Shown here: piece by piece, positions 1-12,000 of the stretch
How positions within the stretch are numbered: position 1 is the first letter of the stretch
Layout of the letters: every line of letters begins with the position of its first letter
Translations under genes and position numbers: made by a program
The notes under the pieces: model-generated
Told to the model about the DNA's origin: nothing
The model's input: the letters and a program-made list of their open reading frames with translations, nothing else
Database searches by the model: none
Assembly (NCBI GenBank): GCA_030429105.1
Contig: JAUIDE010000027.1
Location: 1-44,164, forward strand
Origin: Alphaproteobacteria bacterium
GTDB lineage: Bacteria; Pseudomonadota; Alphaproteobacteria; Rhodobacterales; Rhodobacteraceae
Direction of reading: 5' to 3'
DNA length: 44,164 nucleotides

Positions 1-1
1 G

Positions 2-3000
2 ACCGGCGGGTCCATCACCGGCGCCCTGACCGAAGACCAGACGCTGACGGGGAACTTCATCCTCGACAGCGGCGCATCCGACCCGGACGCTTCGGACGTC
101 CTGCGCATCCTTTCGGTCGACGGCGCGCCGCTGATCGGCGGGGCCGGCGTCGTCACGCTCGCGAGCGGCGCGACGCTGACCGTCGCGGCGGATGGCGGCT
201 TCACCTATGACCCGCGCGCCGCGTTCAACGCGCTGGGGCCGCAGGGGATCGCGGGTGAGAGCTTCACGGTCACCCTGACCGACGGCAATGGCGGGCAGGC
301 GGATGTGGTCGCGTCCCTCACCATCTCCGGGGTGAACGACGCGCCGGTCGCGGTGAACGACAGCGCGGCCGTGACCCAAGGCGGGTTCATCGTCGTCGAT
401 CTGCTGGCCAACGATTTCGACCCGGATGCGAACGATGCGATCTCGCTGGCCGGTTTCGACGAAGCGGGCTCGGCGGGGGGCGTGCTCTTCGAGGACGAAG
501 AGACGGGCGAACTCGTCTTCGACGCCGGCGCCGCATTCGAGGATCTCGGCGCCGGCGAGACGCGGGCGACGAACTTCTCCTACACGATCGTCGACGGCTC
601 CGGCGCCCTCGCCACGGCGACGCTGACCGTGACCGTGACGGGCGAGAACGACGCGCCGACCGGCGGTTCCATCACCGGCGCCCTGACCGAAGACCAGACG
701 CTGACGGGGAACTTCATCCTCGACAGCGGCGCCTCCGACCCGGACGCGTCCGACGTTCTGGCGATCCTCGCGGTGGACGGCGCCCCGCTGATCGGCGGGG
801 CGGGCGTCGTCACGCTCGCGAGCGGCGCGACGCTGACCGTCGCGGCGGATGGCGGCTTCACCTATGACCCGCGCGCCGCGTTCAACGCGCTGGGGCCGCA
901 GGGGATCGCGGACGAAAGCTTCACGGTGACCGTGAGCGACGGGAACGGCGGGCAGGCCGACATCTTCGCCTCGCTCACAATTTCCGGGCTGAACGACGCG
1001 CCCGTGGCCGTGAACGATTCCGCGGCGACCGATCAGGATTCGTTCGTCGACATCAACATACTCCAGAACGATTCCGACCCGGATGCGGGAGATTCGGTCG
1101 CGCTCGAGACCTTCGACGAGGCGGGCTCCGCGGGCGGCGTTCTTTTCGCCAACGAGGGCGGCGGCCTCACCTTCAACCCGTCGGGCGATTTCGACGATCT
1201 TGGGGCCGGGGAGACGCGGGCGACGACCTTCTCCTACACGATTGCGGACGAGTTCGGCGCCGAGGCGACGGCGACGATCACCGTGACGGTGACCGGCCTC
1301 AACGACGCGCCGCAGGGCGGGTTCCTCTCCGAGACCCTCACCGAGGACGACACCCTGTCCGGGAGCCTGATCCTCGACGGCGGCGTGACGGACGCGGACG
1401 CGACGGACGTGCTGACGGTCATCGCAGTGGACGGCGCGCCGCTGGTCGGCGGCGCCGGGGTCTTCACGCTCTCGACCGGCGCGACGCTGATCGTCTCCGC
1501 GGATGGCGGGTTCACCTACGACCCGCGCGCGGCGTTCAATTCGCTTTCGGCGCAGGGCGTCTCCGGCGAGTTCTTCACCGTGACCGTCTCCGACGGGAAT
1601 GGCGGGGAGGCGGAGGTCCTGGCCTCGCTCACGATCCTCGGCGTCAACGACGCGCCGGTCGCCGTGGCGGATTCGGTCGCGGGCTTCTCCGACCGGGCGA
1701 CGTTCTTCGACCCGCTCGCCAACGATTTCGACGTGGACGGCCCGTTCGACCTCCTCGACTTCGACGTCGACGGAAGCGCCGGGGGCACGCTCGGCAATGT
1801 CGAGGGCTCGCTCCGCTTCGATCCGGGCGAGGACTTCCTCGACCTCGCGCCGGGCGCAACGCGGACGACGACCTTCACCTACACCATCGCGGACGATGCG
1901 GGCGCGCAGGCGACGGCGACGATCACGGTGACGGTGACGGGCGTCGCCATGGACAACAACCCGCCCTTCGTCGGGACCGGCGCTTTCGACTTCTTCCTGA
2001 CCGAAGACGAGGATCGCGAGGGCGATCTCTTCGCCGAGGTCGGGGCCTTCGATCCGGACCCGGGCGACTCGATCCGCGTGATCGACGTGGAGGGGCTCGG
2101 CCTCGCCAACGGACAGGCCGTTCTGGAGTTCGACCTTCCCGAGGGCCTGCTTCAGTTGACGGTCAACGAAGACGGCTCCTTCTTCACGGAAGCCTCCGGA
2201 CGCTTCGACGGGCTCGCGGAGGGCGAGGAGACGTTTGTCTCCTTTGTCGTCACGATCTCCGACAATTTCGGGGCCGAGGACACGATCACCGCGACGATAA
2301 ACATCATCGGCGTCAACGATGCGCCGGAGCTCGCTCCGCTCGACTTCACCTTCTCGCAGAACGACGTCTCGGGGCTTCTCGGCCTGCTCGACAATTCGTT
2401 CGACGCGGAGGGCGACCCGCTCTCGATCTCCTTCTTCGGCCAGATCGACGGGCCGAACGTCTTCGGGGATTTCGGCCCGGCGGCGGTGCGCTATGACGGC
2501 TTCGTGAATTTCGCGGCGCTGGAGCCAAAACCGCTCGGCGATGTGAACGGGGACGGGTTCGGGGATTTCTTCCTGGCCCCGGGGAGAAATTCGGGGTCGG
2601 AAGGCGGCAATCTTGGCGGCGGTCGTGTCATACTTGGCGGCGTCGCCAACCGGATCGACGCGGATCTCGATGACGGGGCCTTCGACGGCGTGGTCGATCT
2701 GGCGCGGACGGATCTCCCCGGCGTTCTCATCATCGACACGGAGATCGGCACATACACGCTCGGCTATACGGCCGCTGGCGTCGGCGACATCAACGGGGAT
2801 GGATTCGACGATTTCCTGATTTCCGATCACGATCTCTACGCTGTTCATGTCGTCTTCGGGGGGCCGGGCGGCGGCGCCGCGTTCTCTCCATCCTTCGCGC
2901 CGTCGCAGCTCGATGGAACGAACGGCTTCACGATCCTCGGGCAGGGCGAAATTGACTTCGGGCGCACGCTGCCGATGCAGCCGCTCGGCGACATCGATGG

Positions 3001-6000
3001 CGACGGTTTCGCCGATTTCCTCATCTCGGCGCAGCAGGCTTCGCCGAACGGGCAGAGCGGCGCCGGGTCTGTCTTCATCGTCTCCGGAGCCGGGCTCGTC
3101 TCCGCGGCGGGCGGCGCGGCGAGCGTCGGCATCGGAGCCGCGGTCGCGGCCGGGGGGCTGCGGCTCGACGGGGCCCAAGCCTACTATTACGGGTACGGCG
3201 AGGGCTTCTATCTCAGCGGCGGCCGCCTCGGTGGCGCGCTCGCGGCCGGGGACGTGGACGGGGACGGGATCGCCGACATTCTGATCGGCGCGCTGGGGGA
3301 GATCGCGGCGAGCGGTTACGGCGTCACCTACCTCATCTTTGGCGACGACGCAGCCGCACTCGAAGCCGCGCTGGGCGGGACGGGCGGCGCCGCGACGCTG
3401 ACGCAGGCGAGCGTCGCCGCCGCGGGCGGCTTCGCCTTCGAGAATGCGGGTTCCTCCCTCGCCGTGATCGGCGATGTGAACGGGGACGGATTCGCTGATC
3501 TCTTCATCGGGGTTCACTACACGGACGGGGCATCAGAGAGCTACATCGTCTTCGGCGGGCGCGACTCGCTCGGGGCGCTCGACGCGCAGGACGGCGCTGC
3601 GGACGGGCGCATCAATCTCGACCGGGTGCAGGGCGAATACGGATTCGTCCTCTCGGACCTCGGGGCCTTCGGCGGGCCGGGCTCCGCGGTGACCGCGCCG
3701 GGGGATGTGGACGGCGACGGGCTCGCCGACCTGCTGATCGGCGGTTATCCCTCCTACGATCAAGGGACGTCCGACTATGTCGGACGTGTCTTCCTTCTCT
3801 TCGGGGGCCAGCTTGAGGCGCTCGACGGCGCGAGCGTGCAGGACGGCGCGATCTCTCTCGACGAGGTGGACGGGACGACGGGCTATCTCTTCGAGGCGCG
3901 GGGCGACACGAGCTTCGGCTTCGCCATCGCCTCGGGCGATTTCGACGGGGACGGCGCGGCCGATCTCCTGATCTCTGATTCCCGGTTCCGGAACGAGTCG
4001 AACCAGCCTGTCGGAGCGACCTACCTCATCTCCGACGCCGGCGCGAAGCTCGCGGCGCTCGACGCGTTGGACGGGCAGATCGACGGGCGGATCGACGCGA
4101 ACCTTCTTTCCGGCCTCTTCATCGAGACGGGCGAGCCGCCGGCCGGCGCCTTCACCCCGCTCGGCGACGACGCGGAATTCGACCCCTCCCTCTTCGCCTA
4201 TCTCGGCGAGGGGGAGCAGGAAACGGTCGTCATCGAATACGGCGTCTCGGACGGGACGGACGAGACGGTCAACACCGTCACCATCACGATCACCGGCGAG
4301 AACGACGCGCCGACGGGCTCCGACGTCAGCTTCGAGACGGACGAGGACACGCTCCAAGCGCCGAACATCCTGGAGGCCAGCGGCGCCTTCGACGTCGATG
4401 CGAACGACACGCTGTTCGTTCTGGAGTTCGAGGGCCTCCCGCTCGGTGGCGGGACTGAGTCGTTCGAGTTCGACGAGGGCGCGACTCTTGACGTCTCCGC
4501 GGACGGAACCGTCGTCATCAACGCCGATTTCGATTTCATGCGTGCGGGCGAGGCCTTCCAGTACAGCTTCACCTTCACCGTTTCCGATCTCGCCGGCGAG
4601 ACGTTCACGGACAATTACAGCTTCACGATCACCGGCGTGAACGACGCGCCCGTCGCCGATGACGATGCGGCGGCGACGGATCAGGATACGGCCATAGACG
4701 TCTTCGTCGATGAGAACGACAACGACGCGGACGACGATTTCACGGTGGTCGCCATCGATGCGGCGGGCTCGTCCGGCGGCGTGCTGACGGAGCGCGACCT
4801 CGGCGGCCATGTCTTCGACCCGAACGGGGAATTCGACGACCTCGCGGAGGGCGAGACGCGAGAGACGGCGTTCACCTACACGATCCGCGACGAGGCGGGC
4901 GCGGAGGCGACGGCGACGCTGACCGTCACCGTCGCCGGGCTCAACGACGCGCCGACGGGCGGGGACGCCTCCTTCTCGACGGACGAGGACACGGACCTTT
5001 CGGGCGACTTCCTCGCCGCCTCGGGCGCCGCGGATGTGGACAATGGCGATGCGCTTCGGCTGACGGCGATCAACGGCCAGGCGTTGACCGCCGGGCAGGT
5101 CAGCGTGACCTTCGGCTCAGGCGCCGTGCTGACGGCGAACGAGGACGGGACGTTCAGCCTCTCCGTCGCCGGGAACTACGAGAGCCTCGCCGAGGGCGAG
5201 AGCGCGTCCGAGGCGTTCAGCTTCACGGTGGCGGACGCGGCGGGCGCGAGCTTCACCGCCTCGGCCACGATCGCCATCACCGGCGTGAACGACGCGCCCG
5301 TCGCCGTCTCCGACGCGGTGGAGACCGACGAGGACACCGCCATCGAGATCGACCTCGGGGCGAATGACAGCGACATCGACGACGGCACGCTGATCTTCGG
5401 TTTCCCCGACACCACGGGCGAATTCGGCTTCGCGGACATCGTGCTCGACTACAACGGCGCGGGCGACCCGACGCAGGCCCTCGGCTCCGGCGACGGCGTC
5501 TTCGTCTCGGTCCCGGCGGGAACCTCCCTCACGGTGGCCTTCATCGACGAGGTGATCTTCGACGGAGCCGGCGCTGACCTCTTCATCGGGGAGATCGGGC
5601 CGGGCGGCGAGCGCGCGAATATCGAGGTGAGTTCGGACGGGGTGAACTTCACCTTCATCGGCGTGGCCGACAACAACACGACGACAGCCTTCGACCTCGC
5701 CTCCATCGGCTTCACCGAGCAGCTCCTCGCGGTGCGGATCACCGGGCTCGACAATGGCGGCTCCTCGCCCGGCTTCGACGTCGACTTCGTGCAGGCGGTT
5801 GGTGTGGACGTGGAGGGGACACGCGGGAACCTGACCGATCTCGGCGGCGGCGTGGTGAATTACGACCCCGCGGGCGCGCTCGACTTCCTGCGCGAGGGCG
5901 AGACCTTCATCGACCTCTTCACCTATTCGGTGACGGACGCCTTCGGCGCCGCCTCCGTCGCCACGGTCGAGGTCACGGTGACGGGCGTGAACGACGCGCC

Positions 6001-9000
6001 GACGGGTTCGGACGCGAGCTTCTCGACGGACGAGGATACGGACCTTTCCGGCGACTTCCTCGCCGCCTCGGCCGCCACGGACCTCGACGACGGCGACACG
6101 CTGCGCCTGACGGCGATCAACGGCCAGGCGCTGACGGCGGGGCAGGTGAGCGTCACCTTCGGCTCGGGCGCCGTGCTGACGGCGAACGAGGACGGGACGT
6201 TCAGCCTCTCCGTCGCAGGGAACTACGAGGCGCTGAACGCCGGCGAGAGCGCATCGGAGGCGTTCAGCTTCACCGTTGCGGATGATTTCGGCGGCAGCTT
6301 CACCGCCTCCGCGACGATCTCGATCTCCGGCGCCAACGACGCGCCGGCCGCGGCGGACGACGCCCTGACGACGAACGAGGACCGCCCCATGTTCGTCGAC
6401 GCCATCGCGAACGACGTCGACCCGGAGGGCGGCCTGACCGTGACGGCCTTCGACGCGACGGGCTCGAACGGCGGAACGCTTTCGGCGGGCGGCTTCTCGC
6501 TCCTCCGCGCGACGTGGAATCCGGACCCGACGGGCACGACGTTCGCGGCGTTCAACACCGGCACGGCCTTCACCATCGTCTTCGACGACTCGCTCGGCGA
6601 CCTGCCCGGCGTGTTCGACTTCTTCAAGGAGACGGACCCGACCCAGGTGAACGAGCTGATCGCCTTCAGCGGGATCGAATTCGCATCCTTCGCGGGCGAT
6701 CCCGGCGCGTCGCGCGACCTTCTCCTCCAGACGCCGGGGATAGACGGCGTCGTGGACAGCTCCGAGCGCCTCGGCAACACCGGCTGGGTCTTCGGCGCGA
6801 CGGGAAGCTTCACGTTCTCGATCCTTCAGCCGAACGAGTTCGTCTATGTGATCGGCCCGCTCGACCCGAGCGGGACGGACGGCTTCCTCTTCGACCCGGC
6901 GGGCGATTTCGACGATCTCCGGCAGGGCGAGACGCGGCTGACGACCTTCTCCTACACGATCCGCGACGACGCGGGGCAGGAGGCCGCCGCGACGATCAGC
7001 GTTCTGGTCGAGGGTCGAAACGACGCGCCGACGGGCGGCGACGCGAGCTTCTCGACCGACGAGGACACGGATCTTTCAGGGGACCTCTTCGCCGCCTCCA
7101 ACGCCTCCGACGTGGACGACGGCGACACGCTGCGCCTCACCGCGATCAACGGCCAGGCGCTGACGGCGGGGCAGGTGAGCGTCACCTTCGGCTCGGGCGC
7201 CGTGCTGACTGCGAACGAGGACGGGACGTTCAGCCTTTCCGTCGCCGGGAACTACGAGGCGTTGAACGCCGGCGAGAGCGCCTCCGAGGCGTTCAGCTTC
7301 ACCGTGGCGGATGATTTCGGCGGCAGCTTCACCGCCTCCGCGACGATCTCGATCACCGGCGTGACCGACTCCTCGCAGGCGCCTGTCGCCTCCGACGATT
7401 CCGCGACGGTGAACGAGGAGAGCCAGATCACCGTCGCCGTGCTGAACAACGACGACGCGCCGGGCGGCGGGCCGCTCACGACCTCGCTTGTCGCCGGGCA
7501 GACCTTCATCGGCGCGGTCACGGTGCTCGCGAACCAGTCGATACAGTTCAACCCGGCCGGGGCCTATGACTTCCTCGGCGTCGGGGAGAGCGCGACGGAG
7601 ACGATCCGCTATCTCGCGACCGATTCCTCCAACGGGCTGAGCGACGAGGGGCTCTTCACCGTCACCATCACCGGCGTGAACGACCGGCCCACGGGCGGCT
7701 CCATCACCGACCAGACCGACGAGGACACGGCGCTGACCGGGAACGTCATCGCCGATTCCGGCGCGGCGGACCGGGACGCGAACGACGTGCTGCGCGTGCT
7801 CGACGTCATCATCGGCGGCGTGCGGACCGGCGTGACCGGGACGCAGAGCTTCACCACCGCCTCGGGCGCGACGCTCACGATCTCCGAGGACGGGACCTAC
7901 GAATACAGCCCCGTCGGCGCCTTCGACGCGCTCGCGACGGGCGAGACGAGCGCGCCCGACGCCTTCAGCGTGACGCTGGATGACCAGACAGGCGCCGGGC
8001 TGACGACGGCGACGGTGACGCTTTCGATCACCGTCACCGGCGTGAACGACGCGCCGGTCGCCATTGACGACGCGTTCGCGACCGACGAGGACACCGGGAT
8101 CGATATCGCGCCCCAGGCGAACGATCTCGATGCGGAAGACGACTTCTTCATCGCCGAGATCGACGCCACGGGGAGCGCCGGAGGCCGCATTTCCACCGGC
8201 GAGGGCTTCGTCTTCGACCCCAATGGCGAGTTCGACGATCTGGCGGAAGGCGAGACCCGCGAGACGACCTTCTCCTACACCATCGAGGACGGGGAAGGCG
8301 CGCGGGACACGGCGACGATCACCGTGACGGTGACGGGCGTGAACGACGCGCCGGTGGCCAATGACGATGCGGCGACGACGGACGAGGACACGTCGGTCTC
8401 CGTCGACGTTCTGGCGAATGACGACGACGTGGACAACGGGTTCAGCCTTGCCGGCTTTGACACGGCGGGCAGCGCGGGCGGCGTCTTCGACGGGTCGGTC
8501 TTCGACCCGAACGGGGAGTTCGACGATCTGGCGGCGGGCGAGTCGCGGACGACGAGCTTCTCCTACACGATCCGCGATGATGCGGGGGCGGAGGACGGCG
8601 CGGTTCTCACCGTGACGGTGACGGGCGTGAACGACGCGCCGACGGGCGGGGATGTCTTCTTCGGTCCGCTGTCGGAGGATGCGATCGGCTTCGGCTTCTT
8701 GATCGCGAGCTCGAACGCGACCGATCCGGACACGGGGGACACGCTTTCCGTCACGGCGGTGAACGGCCAGCCGCTCGTCGCCGGTCAGATATCCTTCACA
8801 CTCGGCTCCGGCGCGACGCTGACGGTGCAGGAGAATGGCGAGGCGCAGCTCGGCGCCGCCGGCTTCTATGACGAGCTTGACGAGGGCGACACGCTCGACG
8901 AGGTGTTCTCCTTCACGATTTCCGATGCGGCAGGAGCCAGCTTCACCGCGTCTGCGACCTTCCGGATCCTCGGCGTCAACGATCCGCTGATCGTCTCCGA

Positions 9001-12000
9001 GGCGACGGATCCGGACCCTGTGCCGGAAGGCGATGTCGGCGTCCTCACCAATGTCGATTTCGACCTCATCACCTTCGTCACCGCGACGGATGCGGACGAG
9101 GACGACACGCCCGCCGTGGACCCGGACTCCGTCTCGATCGTCGCCAATGCGGCGAGCGATACGACGGACGCTTCGAGCTTCCGCACGGGCGGCGGCTCGG
9201 TCGTCGTCGATACGGCGAATTTCGACTTCCTCGCGGGCGGCGAGTTCGGCATCTTCGACGTGACGTTCGACATCGTCTCCGGCGAGGAGCGGGTCACGCG
9301 GACGATCACCATCACCATCACCGGCGAGGATGACGGCCCTGTCGCCAATGACGATGCGGCGACCACGGACGAGGAGACGCCGATCTCCATCGACGTGCTG
9401 GCGAATGACACTCCTGGCGAGTTCGGCCTCCGGCTCGTTCCGGGCCAGGAGTTCGGCGGGCAGGCGGGGTTCGACGCCGGGAGGCTGTTCTTCGACCCGA
9501 ACGGGGAGTTCGATTTCCTCGCCGTCGGAGAGACGGCGACGGAGAGCATCTTCTACGAAATTCGCGACGGCGAGACGGGGCTGACCGATACGGCCGAGGT
9601 GAGGATCACCATCACCGGCGTGAACGACGCGCCCGTCTCCCAGTCCGGCGGCACGCCGGGCCTGTTCGTCGAGCCCATCGATGAGGACACGCGCTTCACC
9701 GGCAACATGATCGCCGGGACCAACCCGATCCTCGATGCGGATACGAACGACGTGCTGCGCGTGACCGTGGTGGACGGGCGCGCCGTCACCCCGGGCGGGA
9801 TCAGCTTCACCGGCTCCTCCGGCGCCGCGATCACCGTCGCCGAGAACGGCGACATCTCCATCGACCCGCGGGGGGCGCTGGACTTCCTGACCGGTTCCGA
9901 CGCGACGGGCGAGTTCTTCTTCTACACGGTTTCGGACGGAAACGGCGGGGAGATCCAGGGCTTCGTCTCGCTTTCGATCTTCGGCGTCAACGACGCGCCG
10001 GAAGTGACGGCGATCGATATCGAGGCGAGCGAGCTCGACGACGATTTCGAGATCGACCTTTTCGAATTCGCGCGGGATGCGGAGAACGACACGCTCACCA
10101 TCTCCGATTTCCGTCAGGTCTCGGGCATCACGGCCATCGCGGGGCAGGGGCTCGCCGGGATGCGGTTCGAGGGGGATGTCGACTACGGTTATGCCGGCGA
10201 CCCGGCGGCTCTCGGGGATATCAACGGCGACGGGATCGACGATTTCATCTTCTTCCGGCGGGGCTATTCCGAAGGGGACAATGAGCGGGGCTTCATCGTC
10301 TTCGGCGAGAGCCCGGCGCAGGTGACGCTCGATACGGCGGACGGCGCCCGTGACGCCGTGGCGAACGCCGGGCGGATCGACGCCGGAACGGGGCTCCTGC
10401 TCTTGTCGGAATCCAACTATGGCGGGCGCAATCTCGCCCCCGGCCTTCTGGGGGACATCAATGGAGACGGATTCGCGGAGCTCCTGATCTCCGATGGCTA
10501 TGCCGGGCCGAACAATGGCGGGGCGGTATTCGCAATCTTCGGCGGCAAGGAGGCCATCGAGGCGTTCGGGGGGACGATCGACCTCGGGGCGCTTCCCTCC
10601 GGGGCGGGATTCCGGCTGTCGCTTGGCGCAGGAGCCTACGGCGACGCGTTCGGTTACGTGCTTCCCGATGCGCCGGTCGGCGATGTGAACGGGGATGGCG
10701 TCGTCGATCTCCTGATCGGCTCCACGCGCCTGAACCGCGACGACGCCTTCGTCCATTTCGTCTCGGGCGGTGCGCTCGCCGGGGCGGCGAACGCCGCGGG
10801 GAATGTGGATGTCAACGACCTTGTCCGCGCGGTGGACGGGAGCGCCTACCGCTTCGTCGGCGGGCCTGAGACTGGCGGTGAAGGCACAAACTTCCGCGAT
10901 CTCGGCCTCGCGACCGGCGATATCGACGGCGACGGGATCAACGATTTCCTGATCTCTGCTTCCATCTACAATTACGCAAGCAACGGCCCCGGCGCGAGCT
11001 ACATCGTCTTCGGCGGACGAGATGCGCTCGACGCCGCCGACCTGGCCGACGGGGCGCGGGACGGCGAGATATCCGTCGATGATATCGGCGCCGCGGGCGG
11101 CTTCACCATCGTCGGCGCGGCCTTCGAGCCTGCCGTGATCGGGGACGTGAACGGGGACGGGTTCGCGGATTTCGCCGTCGCGGACCGCGAGTTCGGGGAT
11201 GACGGCCTCAATGTCTTCGTGCTCTTCGGCGGGGCAGGCAACCTCGCCAGACTGGACGATGCGGACGGCGCGAGGGACGGCCGGCTCGACCCGTTCCGGG
11301 CTGCTGAAGAGCGCTTCGGGCTGACTTTCAGCGGGCTCACCGGCGGCGAAGGCGGGCTTCAGGCGGAGATCGTTCCGCTCGGCGACATCGACGGCGACGG
11401 GCTGGTCGATTTCGCCATCGCCAACGGCAGCAACCGCGTTCCCGTGACGGGCGCCTATGCCGGCGAGGTCCATATCGTCCTCACCGGCTCCCTTGACGAG
11501 GCGGACGGGGTGGACGGCGCCGTGGACCGCAACATCAACGTGGACGAGCTCTACACGATCCGCGCCACGCCCTCGACGACGACCAGCGACACTGGCGGCA
11601 GTTTCGCCGATCGCATTTCCTCCGCGGACATCAACGGCGACGGGTTCCTCGACCTGCTGATCGGCGAGAGCCGGTTCTTCGACGGCTCGCGCTTCGCAGG
11701 CGGCGCGGTGCATGTGCTCTTCGGCGGCGGGTCAAATCGGCTGCGCGAGATCGACTCGGGGAACGACCAGTTCCTGCTGATCGGAGAGACGCTGGGCGCG
11801 GTCACCTCCACCGGCAGCCCGCCCGCCGGCGCCCTTGTCTTTGACGAACCGGTAAGCTTTAACCCCTCTGCGTTCGACTTCCTCGAAGCGGGCGAAGAGG
11901 AGGTGCTGGTGTTCGAATTCACGGTGTCCGACGGCCAGGCGGAAACGCTCAACACGCTCACGATCACGGTCAAGGGCGACGAGCCGGCGGTGGGCGGCGG

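Noticed and set aside
7076-11713. A 1,545-codon open frame antisense to the adhesin gene
   Set aside because: It mirrors the repeats of the sense gene, is very rich in Arg, Asp and Val from GC-biased codons, shows no domain, and the sense frame is plainly real.
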